From: Actinoplanes lutulentus
Lineage (GTDB): Bacteria > Actinomycetota > Actinomycetes > Mycobacteriales > Micromonosporaceae
Direction: 5' to 3'
Length of the DNA stretch: 64,000 nt
NCBI RefSeq assembly: GCF_003259845.1
Contig: NZ_QLMJ01000023.1
Coordinates: 124,001 to 188,000, forward strand
Positions 8,274 to 18,500 of the stretch are shown here, in pieces; the first letter of the stretch is position 1; each line of letters opens with the position of its first letter. The translations under genes were made by a program, and so were the position numbers. Below the pieces are notes generated by a model. It was not told where the DNA came from and did not search any database. It worked only from the letters and a program-made list of their open reading frames with translations.

Positions 8274-10819
8274 GAAGCGGACTGTGCCTCCTCCAGCGCG
8301 CGACGGCAATATCGATTGTCCGGATCTTCGGCGAGTCCTTCCCGCGCCACCTCGGCGGCCTCGTCCGGGTGACCGACCAGGATGAGCCGGCTGGCGAACT
8401 CGGCGCGCAGCCGGGCGCGGACCGCCGGAGCCGAGCCGTCCGCCACGGCCTGCCGGTGCGCCGCCCAGGCCTCGTCGTCGCGGCCGCCCAGTTCCAGCAG
8501 CACGCAGGCCAGCTCGTTCCAGCCCTGCGGGTACCGGCCGCCGTCGGCGGCCACGATCTCCAGGGCGCGCCGGTAACTCTGCTCGGCGGCGGCCGGGTTG
8601 CCGAGCAGCCGGTCGACGTTGCCCAGGTTGGCCCAGCCGAAGTGCAGCTCCGGATGCACCTCCAGGGAATCCACGAACAGCTTGCGGGCGGTCCGGTACG
8701 ACGTGGCGTCCGAGCCCCGTTCCTTCAGCCCGGCCACGGTCATGTGCTGGTATCCGAGGTTGTTGTAGAGCACGGCCGGTACCGGGGCGCCCACGTCGAG
8801 CAGCGTGTTGATCGCGTCCTGGTAGATCGGGATCGAGGACCGCACGTCGTCCTCCTCCTCGGTGACGTGCTGGGCGAACGCCTGGGCGTACCGGGCCAGG
8901 GCGTAACCCTCCATGGCGTTGCGGTGGGTCCGCCGGGAGAGGCCGCCGCGCACGAGCCGTTCGCGGGTACGCGACACCGCGTTCGCGGCGGCGCTGCGGC
9001 CGGCCGCGAGCACGTCCGGGGTGTCCATGCCGAACCGGTGGTACAGCTGGCAGTTCGCCAGGGCGGTCCCGGTCAGGCAGAGCCCGACCAGGCCTTCCAT
9101 GTCCGGGCCGAGCCGCACCGCGGCGACGTACGCGACTGCGAAGTACTCCCGGGACGCCTTCGTGGGCTCGCCGTCGTACTCGTTGTAGCCGAGCGCGCCG
9201 AGGGCGTAGTTGACGACCGGGCTGCGCCGGTCGGTCAGCCGCGCGGCGAGCAGGATCCGCCGGCACCGGTCGATCGCGGGGCGGCCCTCGGCGACCCAGA
9301 GCCGGTTGGCGGCGGTGACGCAGGCCCGGGCGTACCAGGGCGCGCCGTCGCGCGGGTCGGTCACGTCGAGGATCCGGGCCGCCACCTCGTCGATCGCGGT
9401 GAGCTCCAGGGCCGGGTCCGGGTCGCGGTCGAGGGGCACCGGCGGCAGGACGCAGGTCCGCCCGCGGAACGTCACGGTGGCGGTGATCGCCGCGTCGGTG
9501 ACACCGACCCGGACGGTCGCGACCGACCGCAGACGTGGCGACACCCGGCCGAGGCTGATCCGCAGCGACCGGGGCGGCCGGACGGCGAGCGGCAGCGACA
9601 TCCGCACCCCTTCGACGCGCCGGGACATGCTCTGTTGCCGGGCCAGCTCGCCGGCGATCTGCCGGACAGGTTCGGCGGCCCGGCTCGTGTCCGGCACCAC
9701 GAGCACCCGGCGTACACCGGTCCATCCCTCGGCGGCGGTCTGCGGGACCGGGCCGGCCGGGGTGTCCTCCGGCCAGCGGGTGTGCGCATCGGAGCGGGCG
9801 CTGTCCCGCCCCTGCACCCCGGTCAGCCGCGCGCCGGTGAGGTCGGCACCGCGCAGGTCACAGCCGCCGAGCACCGCGCCGCTGAGGTCCGCGGACCGCA
9901 CGATCGCGCCGGCGAGCCGGCATCCGGTCAGGTCGGCCCGGACCAGGGAGACGCCGGTCAGGTCGGCGCCGGAGAGGTCGGCGCGGATCAGGACCGCCTC
10001 GGTGAGGTTCGCGCCGATCAGCTGGGCGCCGGTCAGGTCGGCGCGGGCCAGGTGAGCACCGCCGAGGTCGGCGAAGTGCAGGGCGGCGCCGGGCAGCTTG
10101 GCACCGGCGAGCCGCACCGAGGCTGCCCGGACGTGGCCGAGCTGGGCGCCGTCGAGCTGGGCCTCGTCCAGGTTGGTGAACTCCAGCGACGCCCCGCCCA
10201 GGTCAGCGCCGCTGAGCTGGGCCCGGAAGACGTCGGCGCGGTCGAGGACCGCGCCCCGCAGCACCGCCCCGCGGAGATCCGCATCGGTCAGGTCGGCGTC
10301 GGTCAGCGTGCACGTGCTCATCCGGGCCCGGATGAGCTTCGCCGCTTTCATGGTGGCCCGGCTGAGATCGGCCCCGGTCAGGTTGGCCGCGGAGAAATTC
10401 GTTCCGTCGAGAACGGCGCCGGTCAGGTCGGCGCCGTTGAGGCGGGCCGATTCGAGGCTCTTGCCGCGCAGGTAGACCCCGGCGAGCGCGCGGTGCGACA
10501 GGTCGATGCCGGGCAGGTTGCTGCTGGACGTGAGCAGCAGCCGCAGGTCGACGTCCTTGTCCTGGAGCTGGTTGCGCTGGGCCATCGTGTACTGCACGAA
10601 CGCGAAGACCAGGCCGATGATCGCGCCGCCGACCAGGCTCGCGCCGATGTCCGGCAGGATCGTGTTGCTCGGGTTCGCCAGCGCCAGGCTCGTACCGAAG
10701 ATGAGCGGGACCAGCGCGAGCAGGAACACGGCGAACCATGGCGCGGGCCGTCCCCCGGTGAGAATCGATGATCGGATGTTGTCCGGCGTGCCCTGCGGGA
10801 ACTGGCGTCTCCGCCTCAT
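8270..10819 (-). CDS. Membrane-anchored pentapeptide-repeat and TPR protein
   Basis: 849 residues in three visible parts. Residues about 28-85 contain two hydrophobic helices (WFAVFLLALVPLIFGTSLAL and a Gly/Ala-rich second). Residues about 100-330 are a long right-handed pentapeptide solenoid with the A(D/N)Lxx period repeated some forty times (ANLTGADLSRA, ADLTGAQLIGANL). Residues about 590-849 hold TPR-like helical pairs (SYRRALEIVAADGGRYPQGWNELACVLLELGG). A linker of about 150 residues rich in beta structure joins them. Such proteins are scaffolds; no enzyme motif is seen. The gene starts 21 bp after the DUF916-like gene and overlaps the next gene by 4 bp, so it may be the middle of a cell-envelope operon. 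Confidence 0.88.
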   Translation of the reverse strand: MRRRRQFPQGTPDNIRSSILTGGRPAPWFAVFLLALVPLIFGTSLALANPSNTILPDIGASLVGGAIIGLVFAFVQYTMAQRNQLQDKDVDLRLLLTSSSNLPGIDLSHRALAGVYLRGKSLESARLNGADLTGAVLDGTNFSAANLTGADLSRATMKAAKLIRARMSTCTLTDADLTDADLRGAVLRGAVLDRADVFRAQLSGADLGGASLEFTNLDEAQLDGAQLGHVRAASVRLAGAKLPGAALHFADLGGAHLARADLTGAQLIGANLTEAVLIRADLSGADLTGVSLVRADLTGCRLAGAIVRSADLSGAVLGGCDLRGADLTGARLTGVQGRDSARSDAHTRWPEDTPAGPVPQTAAEGWTGVRRVLVVPDTSRAAEPVRQIAGELARQQSMSRRVEGVRMSLPLAVRPPRSLRISLGRVSPRLRSVATVRVGVTDAAITATVTFRGRTCVLPPVPLDRDPDPALELTAIDEVAARILDVTDPRDGAPWYARACVTAANRLWVAEGRPAIDRCRRILLAARLTDRRSPVVNYALGALGYNEYDGEPTKASREYFAVAYVAAVRLGPDMEGLVGLCLTGTALANCQLYHRFGMDTPDVLAAGRSAAANAVSRTRERLVRGGLSRRTHRNAMEGYALARYAQAFAQHVTEEEDDVRSSIPIYQDAINTLLDVGAPVPAVLYNNLGYQHMTVAGLKERGSDATSYRTARKLFVDSLEVHPELHFGWANLGNVDRLLGNPAAAEQSYRRALEIVAADGGRYPQGWNELACVLLELGGRDDEAWAAHRQAVADGSAPAVRARLRAEFASRLILVGHPDEAAEVAREGLAEDPDNRYCRRALEEAQSAS

Positions 10820-10840
10820 CCGCTCATTGAAGCGAAAAGA

Positions 10841-11812
10841 TCAAGCCGGTGGGAGTCGTGTTCCTGACAGTGCGCCTTCGAGCCGGGCTTGAGCCAGCAG
10901 GTCTCGCAGGCGCTGCCGGCGGTGGCGGCGGAGTGCCCGGGAGCCGGCGAGCAGCGCGGCGACGGCGGCAACCAGGAGCAGTTGCGGCCAGGGCACGGTC
11001 CAGGTGGTGACGGTCGCGGTCGCGGGAGCCGCCGAGGTGAGATCCACTGTGGTCGTCACCGGGCCGAGTCCCCAGACGCCGTCGACGCGTGCGGAGACCG
11101 TGCGGTGACCGTCCGGCAGCAGCTCGCTCGCCACCACACCGGACGACGCCGAGGCCAGGCCGAGCAGCGAGGACGATCGCACCTTCTCCTCCACGTCCAG
11201 GCGGACGTTGCCGGTGTTGGCGACCTGATAGGTAACGGTCACGGCGCCCGGCGTGAACGGATTCCAGGAACGCTCGTGGACCGCCGACACGTCGCTGAGG
11301 GTCAGCCCCGGCGCCACCTCGCCGGCCGCGCGGAGCAGCACCCGGAAACCGACCCGGCTCTCCACCCGTACCGATCCCTGACGCCCGGCGACCGAGGCGG
11401 CGATGCCGGCCGGGTGATCACCCGGGGTCGCGTTCGCCGGAACGGTGATCGTGAACGGGACGACAGCGGTGCTTCCGGCGGCCACCGTCACGGACTCCCG
11501 GACGGCGATCCAGGTGCCCGCGCCGACCGATTCCTGGTCGGACGGCAGCATGTTGAAGCGGCCCTTGCCGGTGAGGTACCCGTCGGCGGCGGTCAGCGTG
11601 AACGAGGCCGGTGTCTCGCTGAAGTTGCGCACGGCCAGGTGTTCGGTGACGACAGTGCCCGGGTCGAGGGTGCGTTCCACCCAGCGCCGCCCGTCCGGCC
11701 CGGCGGCGGTGGCCGGCTGCACGGTCCAGGTGACAGTGGCGGGCGCGGCCTCCGCCGGCGTCGCGGGCACGACGAGAGCGAGAGCAGCGAAAACGACGGC
11801 TACACGACGCAT
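10841..11812 (-). CDS. DUF916-like (WxL-associated) surface protein with C-terminal anchor
   Basis: 323 residues. The ATG at 11812 is chosen because a GGGAGG lies 6 bp before it and the protein then opens with a clean signal peptide (MRRVAVVFAALALVVPATPAEA). The mature part has two beta-sandwich-like regions: TWTVQPATAAGPDGRRWVERTLDPGTVVTEHLAVRNFSETPASFTL resembles the WxL-protein peptidoglycan-binding region. A hydrophobic C-terminal helix (about 275-300) followed by RRHRRQRLRD makes a membrane anchor with cytoplasmic basic tail. In Firmicutes such proteins are co-encoded with WxL proteins and bind them at the wall; here a WxL-like gene lies directly upstream. Confidence 0.82.
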   Translation of the reverse strand: MRRVAVVFAALALVVPATPAEAAPATVTWTVQPATAAGPDGRRWVERTLDPGTVVTEHLAVRNFSETPASFTLTAADGYLTGKGRFNMLPSDQESVGAGTWIAVRESVTVAAGSTAVVPFTITVPANATPGDHPAGIAASVAGRQGSVRVESRVGFRVLLRAAGEVAPGLTLSDVSAVHERSWNPFTPGAVTVTYQVANTGNVRLDVEEKVRSSSLLGLASASSGVVASELLPDGHRTVSARVDGVWGLGPVTTTVDLTSAAPATATVTTWTVPWPQLLLVAAVAALLAGSRALRRHRRQRLRDLLAQARLEGALSGTRLPPA

Positions 11813-11831
11813 GGCGACCTCCCAGGGGGAA

Positions 11832-11856
11832 GGCGGGGGCCTTACCGGCCCCCGCC
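11832..11856 (-). terminator. Strong hairpin between WxL-like and DUF916-like genes
   Basis: A perfect 10-bp inverted repeat GGCGGGGGCC / GGCCCCCGCC encloses a 5-base loop between the stop of the WxL-like gene and the start of the DUF916-like gene. There is no T-run after it in either direction. It may act as a partial terminator or an mRNA-stabilising stem that sets the ratio of the two products. Confidence 0.55.
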
Positions 11857-11865
11857 ACAAACCGG

Positions 11866-12474
11866 TTATTCGAAGAGGGACAGGGTCAGCGTCGCCTTGT
11901 AGGACCCCGCCGCGACGTCGGCCGGGGTGTGCAGGTTCAGGCCGGCGTTCACCGTGTAGGACCCGCCCGTCACCGTCTCCGCGTCGTAGGTGGACACCAG
12001 CAGCTCCTGGTCGACCAGGCCGACGTTGTTGCCCGGCTGCGTCGGCTCGTCTAGAACCGGCACCACCTCCTCACCCTCGGAGACCAGGCCGGTGTCGCCG
12101 CCGTCGATCAGCTTCGGCTTCCAGCCGAGGTGCGAGGCGTCGATCGGCGCCTTGCCGGCCGCGGTGAAGTCGCTGGAACTGCCGAGCACCGCCCACGCCG
12201 ATCCGTCCGGGATCTCGTCGAGGGTGCGGGTGTCGGTCACGGTGACCGTCGGCAGCGTGCCGGTGAACCGCCGGATCAGCAGGTCCGAGCCGTTCTCCTG
12301 CAGGGTCGCGGCGCCGCCGGCGACGGTCAGGGCGAGCACGCCCGGCTCACGGATCTCGGTGATGTCGACGGTCACCTCGACCTGCGCCTCGTCCGGGTCG
12401 GCGAGCGCGGCCGCCGGGAACGCCGTCGCCCCGGCCAGGGCGCACACCAGCGCCACGGGAATTCGTGCCTTCAT
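11866..12474 (-). CDS. Secreted WxL-like domain protein
   Basis: 202 residues with a signal peptide (MKARIPVALVCALAGATAFPAAALA). The mature chain is all-beta in character and carries the pattern seen in WxL-like domains: VTVTDTRTLDEIPDGSAWAVLGSSSDFTA in the middle and SYKATLTLSLFE at the very C-terminus. It starts 14 bp after the GH43 gene stop, with AAGGAG as binding site, so it is co-transcribed with the glycosidase. WxL-type domains bind peptidoglycan non-covalently. With the next gene product it could form a wall-attached complex that keeps the secreted glycosidases near the cell; this last step is inference. Confidence 0.75.
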   Translation of the reverse strand: MKARIPVALVCALAGATAFPAAALADPDEAQVEVTVDITEIREPGVLALTVAGGAATLQENGSDLLIRRFTGTLPTVTVTDTRTLDEIPDGSAWAVLGSSSDFTAAGKAPIDASHLGWKPKLIDGGDTGLVSEGEEVVPVLDEPTQPGNNVGLVDQELLVSTYDAETVTGGSYTVNAGLNLHTPADVAAGSYKATLTLSLFE

Positions 12475-12488
12475 GTTGAGTTATCTCC

Positions 12489-15400
12489 TTAGCAGGTGAG
12501 AGCGGTGTAGGAAGCGGAGACGCCGTTGGCGGTCGCGGTACCGGCCGGCACCGCGGCGGCCCGGACCGGGAAGCTCTGATAGGCATTGCCGCCGGCTGCG
12601 ACACGATCAAAAGCCTTTTTCCCGTACGCGGTGACAAGCTCGACGTCCATCGGAGCGGAGGCGTCGTTCCGGGCGTTCACGGCGACGTACGCCTTGCCGC
12701 CGATGCAGCGCGACTGTGCCGTGACGGTGACCGGCGCGGTGGCCGGCTCGTCCGCGAAGACCCGCCACTCGGTGATCGCCACCGCCGAATACGTGGTCCC
12801 GTTGGTGTTGGCGCTGACCGTGGCCCGCATCCGCGACGTGGTGACCGGATCGAACGTGACGGTGTTGAACGCCGTGGTGCTCGTCCCGTGAGCCGAAGCG
12901 CCGGTGACGTCCGCCCAGGCGGTCCCGTCCCAGTACTGCAGCTTCCAGCCGTCCGGTGCCGCGACGCCGTCACCGGTGCCGGGGTTGGAGTCCCGCCAGA
13001 ACTTGATCGACGCGCTGGTGAGGCGGATCGGCCGGGACCAGTCGTACTGGACCCACTGGGTCGCCGGCCGGGTGCCGGACCAGGTGCCCCAGAGCTGCCC
13101 CTGCGCCGGGCTGGCCGGGTCGGCGTCGTCGTTCAGGGCCGCGACGCTGTTCCAGCCGGCCGTGTACGACGCGGTGGGCACCGCGATCGGCCCGACGTTG
13201 CCGGTCAGCGGCGCGGACAGGTCGGCCGGGATGACGATGGTGGCCGCCTGCGAGGTGTTGCCGGCCTTGTCGACGGCCCGGTAACCGACAGTGTGCTTCG
13301 CGGCGTCCGGCGCGGCGATCGGGCCGGTATAGGTCGTCCAGGCGCCGGTGCCGATCGCGTACTCGACGCGGTCGACGCCCGAGGTGGCGTCGGTCGCCGT
13401 GACGGTGACCCGCCGGTCGGCGAGGACGGCCGTGCTGGACGGGTTGGTGGCGTCGATGTTCACGTCGGCCCGCGCGGGCGCCGAGGTGTTGCCGGCCCGG
13501 TCGGTCGCCGTGGCGGTGACCGTGTGCCGGCCGTCGCCGGTGACCGCGATGTCGGCCCAACGGGCGTTCTCCGTGGTCACGGACGGGTTGTCGTCCACCT
13601 TCAGCGCGATCGACAGGCGTCCGCCCCGATCGTCGGTGCCGTCCGCCCGTACCCTCGCGGTGGACCGGAACCAACCGGCGGCGCCGGACGAACCGCTCAG
13701 GGTGAGCACGACGGAGGGTGGGGTTTGATCTCCCTCGGTGTCGCCCGGCGAGATCACCGTGACGGTGGCGCTGATCTTCCCGGCGGCGTGACCGAGAACG
13801 CTTCCCTCGACCGTGAACGTGCCGGGAGCGGCCACGTCGGCGGCGGTGATCGGGTCCCAGGAGACCGGAATGTGCAACGTCGCGGTGCCGAACGTGACCG
13901 GGACCGTGCCGGGCAGGTCGGTCTCGCCGACCTCAACGGTGATCGCCGGGTTGGCGATCGACGTGGCCTGCGCGGCCAGGACCTTCCACTCCTCGACGGC
14001 GACCGCCGAGTACGTGCTGCCGTTTGCCGACGCGTCGAACAGGGCCCTGACCTGGGTGGTCGTCACCGCGTCGAACGTCGTGTTCTGGAAGCCCTGCGTC
14101 CCGGTCGGATAGGCGCTCGGGTTCGGCACGTCCTTCCACTGGCCGTCCCAGTACTGGATCTTCCACGTGGCCGGTGCGGCGACGCCCACACCGGTGCCCT
14201 GCGGCTGGTCGTTCCAGAAGTCGATCTGCGAGCCGGAGATCCGCATCGGCTGATCCCAGGTGTACTGGACCCACTGCTGCGGCGGGTTCGTGCCGGTCCA
14301 GGTGCCCCACATGTCCGGCGGCAGCGGGTTGGCGCGGACAATCTCGTCGTTGAGCGACTTCGTCCAGTACTGGGTCGGCACCGGCTCGTTCGAGACGGTG
14401 ACCTTCGCGGCCTGCGCGATGTTGGCACGCGGCGTCCGATCGGCCTGCCGCTCCGGGGTACGCACCACCTGCTTGATCCGCGGCGGCGACTGGGTGTCGT
14501 CCCACTCCACCGTGTCGATCGCGACCGACCTGCGGAAATGACCGCCGCCGACCGCGTCGGCGGTGTGATAGACGATCTGCCACTGCCCGTTGAACTCCAG
14601 GATGCCCGGGTGGCTCGTGGTCGACGAGACCGGGGTGAGCACTGTGCCGCGATACGTCCACGGGCCGGTCGGGCTGGTGGCGGTCGCGTACGCGATACAC
14701 GCGTGATAGTTGGCCGGGGTGCAGGCCGAGGCGGGTCCGGCGTTGTTGCCGGCGTACGCCAGGTAGTAGGTGCTGCCGCGCTTGAACAGCCACGGCGCCT
14801 CGAAGTAACCGGTCAGCCCGGAGACGCTCTGCTGGGTGCCGACCGGCGTCTTCATGTCGGCCTGGAACTCGAGCATCCGCAGCTGGCCGAACGTTCCCCA
14901 GTAGACGAAGACCCGCTGCCCTTCGACCAGGATCGTCGGGTCGATGTTCTCGATGGTGTTCGCCGCAGGGGTGCGCTGCGAGATCAGCGGGCCGCCGATG
15001 TGGTCGGTCCACGGGCCGGTCGGTGAGGTCGAGACGGCCACGCCGATGGCGAACTTGTTGGCGGCGGTGGAGTCGCGTTCGCTGACCGGGACGTACCAGT
15101 AGTAGCGGCCGTCCGGGCCCTTCACGACCTGGCCGGCGTACGCACGACCGGGTGTCGCCCAGGTGAAGACGTTCTCCGGGCGCATGAGCGAGGGGTAGTG
15201 GGTCCAGTTTCCGGTGCTGGGATCAGCGGTTTTGAAGGCGCCCCACTCGTTCATGATGAAGTCGTTGACGGCCGGGCCGGCCTCGTCGTGGCCGGTGTAG
15301 ATGTAGAGCTCGTCGCCTTTTTCTGGAGAAGAGACGACCAGGGGCGCCGGGTCAGCGGAGTAATAGGTGCCGTCGCCGAGGATCGGGTTCACCGTGTTGG

Positions 15401-15500
15401 TGAAGGTGTAGGAATCGGCCGCCCGGGCCGGTGCGGCGGGTGCTGTGACCAGCAGACCCGCCGCGACCAGTCCCGCGACCGCTGCGCGGAGCAGTCTCAC
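12489..15500 (-). CDS. Secreted GH43 glycosidase with discoidin-like and Ig-like domains
   Basis: 1003 residues from GTG 15500, chosen for its AAGGAGAA site and the signal peptide that follows (to about residue 28, ending ARAA). Residues about 30-350 form a five-bladed GH43 propeller with the expected triad: base Asp50 in YYSADPAP, modulator Asp187 in NIDPTIL, acid Glu234 in YFEAPWLF. After it come an F5/8-type (discoidin-like) domain (about 375-520), a Big_4-type Ig segment with VSWDPITAADV, Ig-like repeats with TATDRAGNTS, a second discoidin-like domain (about 800-915), and a C-terminal two-cysteine module. GH43 enzymes act on arabinan, arabinoxylan or galactan. The gene follows the giant glycosidase after 62 bp. 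Confidence 0.88.
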   Translation of the reverse strand: MRLLRAAVAGLVAAGLLVTAPAAPARAADSYTFTNTVNPILGDGTYYSADPAPLVVSSPEKGDELYIYTGHDEAGPAVNDFIMNEWGAFKTADPSTGNWTHYPSLMRPENVFTWATPGRAYAGQVVKGPDGRYYWYVPVSERDSTAANKFAIGVAVSTSPTGPWTDHIGGPLISQRTPAANTIENIDPTILVEGQRVFVYWGTFGQLRMLEFQADMKTPVGTQQSVSGLTGYFEAPWLFKRGSTYYLAYAGNNAGPASACTPANYHACIAYATATSPTGPWTYRGTVLTPVSSTTSHPGILEFNGQWQIVYHTADAVGGGHFRRSVAIDTVEWDDTQSPPRIKQVVRTPERQADRTPRANIAQAAKVTVSNEPVPTQYWTKSLNDEIVRANPLPPDMWGTWTGTNPPQQWVQYTWDQPMRISGSQIDFWNDQPQGTGVGVAAPATWKIQYWDGQWKDVPNPSAYPTGTQGFQNTTFDAVTTTQVRALFDASANGSTYSAVAVEEWKVLAAQATSIANPAITVEVGETDLPGTVPVTFGTATLHIPVSWDPITAADVAAPGTFTVEGSVLGHAAGKISATVTVISPGDTEGDQTPPSVVLTLSGSSGAAGWFRSTARVRADGTDDRGGRLSIALKVDDNPSVTTENARWADIAVTGDGRHTVTATATDRAGNTSAPARADVNIDATNPSSTAVLADRRVTVTATDATSGVDRVEYAIGTGAWTTYTGPIAAPDAAKHTVGYRAVDKAGNTSQAATIVIPADLSAPLTGNVGPIAVPTASYTAGWNSVAALNDDADPASPAQGQLWGTWSGTRPATQWVQYDWSRPIRLTSASIKFWRDSNPGTGDGVAAPDGWKLQYWDGTAWADVTGASAHGTSTTAFNTVTFDPVTTSRMRATVSANTNGTTYSAVAITEWRVFADEPATAPVTVTAQSRCIGGKAYVAVNARNDASAPMDVELVTAYGKKAFDRVAAGGNAYQSFPVRAAAVPAGTATANGVSASYTALTC

Positions 15501-15527
15501 GGTTCTCCTTGCGCTGTTGGGGGGTGC

Positions 15528-15557
15528 CGCCGGCGGCCTCGGTGGAAGCCGCCGGCG
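15528..15557 (-). terminator. Intergenic hairpin between the two large glycosidase genes
   Basis: CGCCGGCGGC (15528-15537) pairs perfectly with GCCGCCGGCG (15548-15557) across a 10-base loop, just after the stop of the giant glycosidase and before the GH43 ribosome-binding site. No T-run follows, so it may be attenuating or stabilising rather than a full terminator. Confidence 0.5.
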
Positions 15558-15562
15558 ACAGG

Positions 15563-18500
15563 TCATCCGCAGGTGATCGCGGTGTACGGCGCCGTGATCT
15601 GCGTGCCGCCGGCCTTGACCGTGGCCTCACCGGCGGGGACGGAGACGGCCCGGCTGTTGAAGGTCTGGTAGGCGGACTTCCCGGGCGCGACGTTCGCGAC
15701 CGTCTTCGAGCCGTACGCCGTGATCAGCTCGACGGTGACCGGCTCGTCACCGACGTTCTTGGCGGTCACCGCGACGTAGGCGTTCTTCCCGATGCACTGC
15801 GATTTCGCGGTGGCCTCGACGGTGATCGCCACCGCCGGAACGTCGTAGACCTCCCACTCCTGCACGCCGGGAGCGCCCTTGCCCTCCTCGGTGCCCCTGG
15901 CCGTGAGCAGCGCCCGCAGCTTGGTGGTGGTCACCTTGTCGAAGGTCACCGTGTTCCAGGCGGTGGCGGACGTTCCATACGCGCCGGGGTTCGCCACCTC
16001 TGCCCATGCGGTCCCGGTCCAGTACTGCAGCTTCCACGCCGACGGCGGCGCGACACCGGTGCCGGAGTCGTCGATGTCCTCGGCGAACCAGATCCGGCTG
16101 CGGTCGACGGTGACCGGCGATGCCCAGTCGAGCTGGATCCACTGCTCGCCGACCTGCGGCCAGGTGTTCCAGACATCGGTGTTCGGGCCGATCGGACCGG
16201 TCGGCGTGACACCGTCGGCGATATTGCCGGCGGTGAGCCAGCCCGGGGTGAACGACGCGGACGCGACGCCGGTCCGGGCCACGTTCGCCGGGGCCTGGCC
16301 GGCCGCGACGTCGATCGAGCCGGTGGTGGACGTGTTGCCGGCCCTGTCGACCGAGCGGAACTCGATCGTGGCAGCCGCGGATCCGACCGGGATCGCCCCG
16401 GCCGCCGTGGTCCAGGCGATGTCGCCGATGCGGTACTGCAGCGTCGCGATGCCGGAGAGCGCATCGGTGCCGCTCAGGGTGACAGTGCGGTCGTCCGCGT
16501 CGAAGGCCGCCTTGACCGTGGGTGCGGTGCGGTCGATGCCGACTGTCTTCTCGGTGACGGCGGAGACGTTGCCCGCCTTGTCGGTGGCCCGGGCCTTGAT
16601 CGTCGTTTCGCCCTCGGCCGTGAGGGTGATCGGCGTCGTGTAATCCGCCCAGTCGTTGCCTGTCCGATTTATCTGGATTTTTGGCGAGGTATCGCGGTTG
16701 TCCGTCGCAGTGGCGGTCACCGTGACGTTCGCCGATGTCCACGGGTCAGCCGGTGCCGCCGTCAGCGTCGTCACCGGCGGCGCGGTGTCCGCCGGGCCAC
16801 CCGCACCCACCGTCACCGTCGCGGTCGCCGTCTTGTCGGTGCCGGCGACCTGCCCGGACACCTCGAAGGTGCCCGCCGCGGCGTACTTCGCCGGGTCCAC
16901 CGGGGACCAGGTCACCGCGATGCCGCTCTGCCGCGAGCCGTCGTTGTACCCGACGGTCACCCCTGCCGGGAGTGCCGGTGCGACACCGGCAGCGGTGGAG
17001 ACGGCCACCGGGTCGACCGTGTTGATCTGCACCGGGTCCGGGCCACGCACCCAGACGCGGGCGGTCGCGGTCAGCGTGGTTCCGGCCACGAAACCGGTGA
17101 CCGTGAAGTCGCCGATCCCGGCCACGTCACCGGCGCCGACCGTGCTCCACGCCACCGGGACCGGCAGCCGCACGCCGTCGGCATAGGTGACGTCCACCGT
17201 GGACGGCAGCACCGGGACCACTCCGACCTGGGTACGCACGTCGACACCCTGGATCGACGCCGCGGCGGCCGCGAACACCCGCCACTCGGAGACGCCGACG
17301 GCCGAGTACGCCGTACCCGCCGCGTTCGGCAGCGCGTTGAACGTCGCGCGCAGCCGGGTCGTGGTGACCGGGTCGAACGACACGGCGTTGGTACGCCCAC
17401 GCACGGCCGGGTCGAAACCGGTCGCGCCGGTCACGTCCTGCCACGCGGTGCCGTCCCAGTACTGCACCTTCCAGGACTTCGGCACCGCGACACCGCTGCC
17501 ACCGGTGGTGCTGTCCGACCAGAAGTCGGCGGAGGCACGGTCGACGCGGACCGCCGACGGGAAGTCGTACTGCAGCCAGCGGGTGGCCGGTTCGTTGCCG
17601 GACCAGGTGCCCCACAGGTCGGTCTGCACGCCACCGGCGAACAGGGCCGGTTTGCCGTCGTTGACGGCGTTCACCGTGTTCCAGCCGGCGGTGAAGCTGG
17701 CCGACGGGGTCGCCGTGGACGCCACGTTGATCTCGCCCTCGGTCAGGGCGCTGGCGGTGACCACCACGTCCTTCGTGGAGTCACCGACGGTCAGACGCAG
17801 TGTGTAGCGGCCGGACTTGGTGAACCGGGCGACAGTGCTCGGCGAGGTGACGGCGTCGAACGCCACCGAGCCTCCGTCCGGGGCGTCGGCCACCGACCAG
17901 CGGGCGGTCACCGGGGTTCCCGGGTTGCCGTCGTCCTGGGCCAGGCCGATCAGGCGTACCGAGCCGGCCGCGCTGTAGCTGGAGTCCAGCCAGGCGTCGG
18001 CGAGCGGCGGGGCGTTGACCGGATCCGGTGCGGTGACTCCCGTACCGAAGGCCTGAATCTCCTTGATGCCGGTCTTGAAGCCGGGCGCGTGCTGCACGGT
18101 GACGCGCAGTTTCTCCGCCGTGACCTCGTCGAATCTGACCTGGTTCAGGTTGCCGCGCGGATAGGCCGGTGACCGGCTCTGCCCCGGCACGGCCTTCCAG
18201 CCGTCACCGTTGTCGTACTCCACGGTGAACTGCGCGGGCGGCGCGTAACCCTGGACCGTCGCGGTCGTCGAGGTGTTGTAGAAGTAGACGCGGACGTCGT
18301 CGACGTCCTTCTTCCCACCGAGGTCGATGGTGAGCGAGTCCTGCGCGTCCGGCGAGCCCGCCGTGCCCCAGAACGGCTCGTTCACGGTCGTCCCGTTGAC
18401 CGCGCCCGCCGCGCCCCGGCCGGAAGCCTCGAAACTGGCGGTGACCGGCCTCCGAGCAGCGACGTTGGCCGAGCCGGTGCTGGCCGGAGCGATGTCCGCG

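Noticed and set aside
8274..9725. Upstream extension of the cyclotransferase-like gene frame.
   Set aside because: The extension is antisense-like low-complexity sequence overlapping the pentapeptide/TPR gene in another frame; the ATGA overlap at 8270-8273 gives a normal start.
8369..10771. An 800-codon plus-strand frame with GQVGAGEV-like repeats.
   Set aside because: The repeats are the complement of the pentapeptide codons of the real gene on the minus strand.
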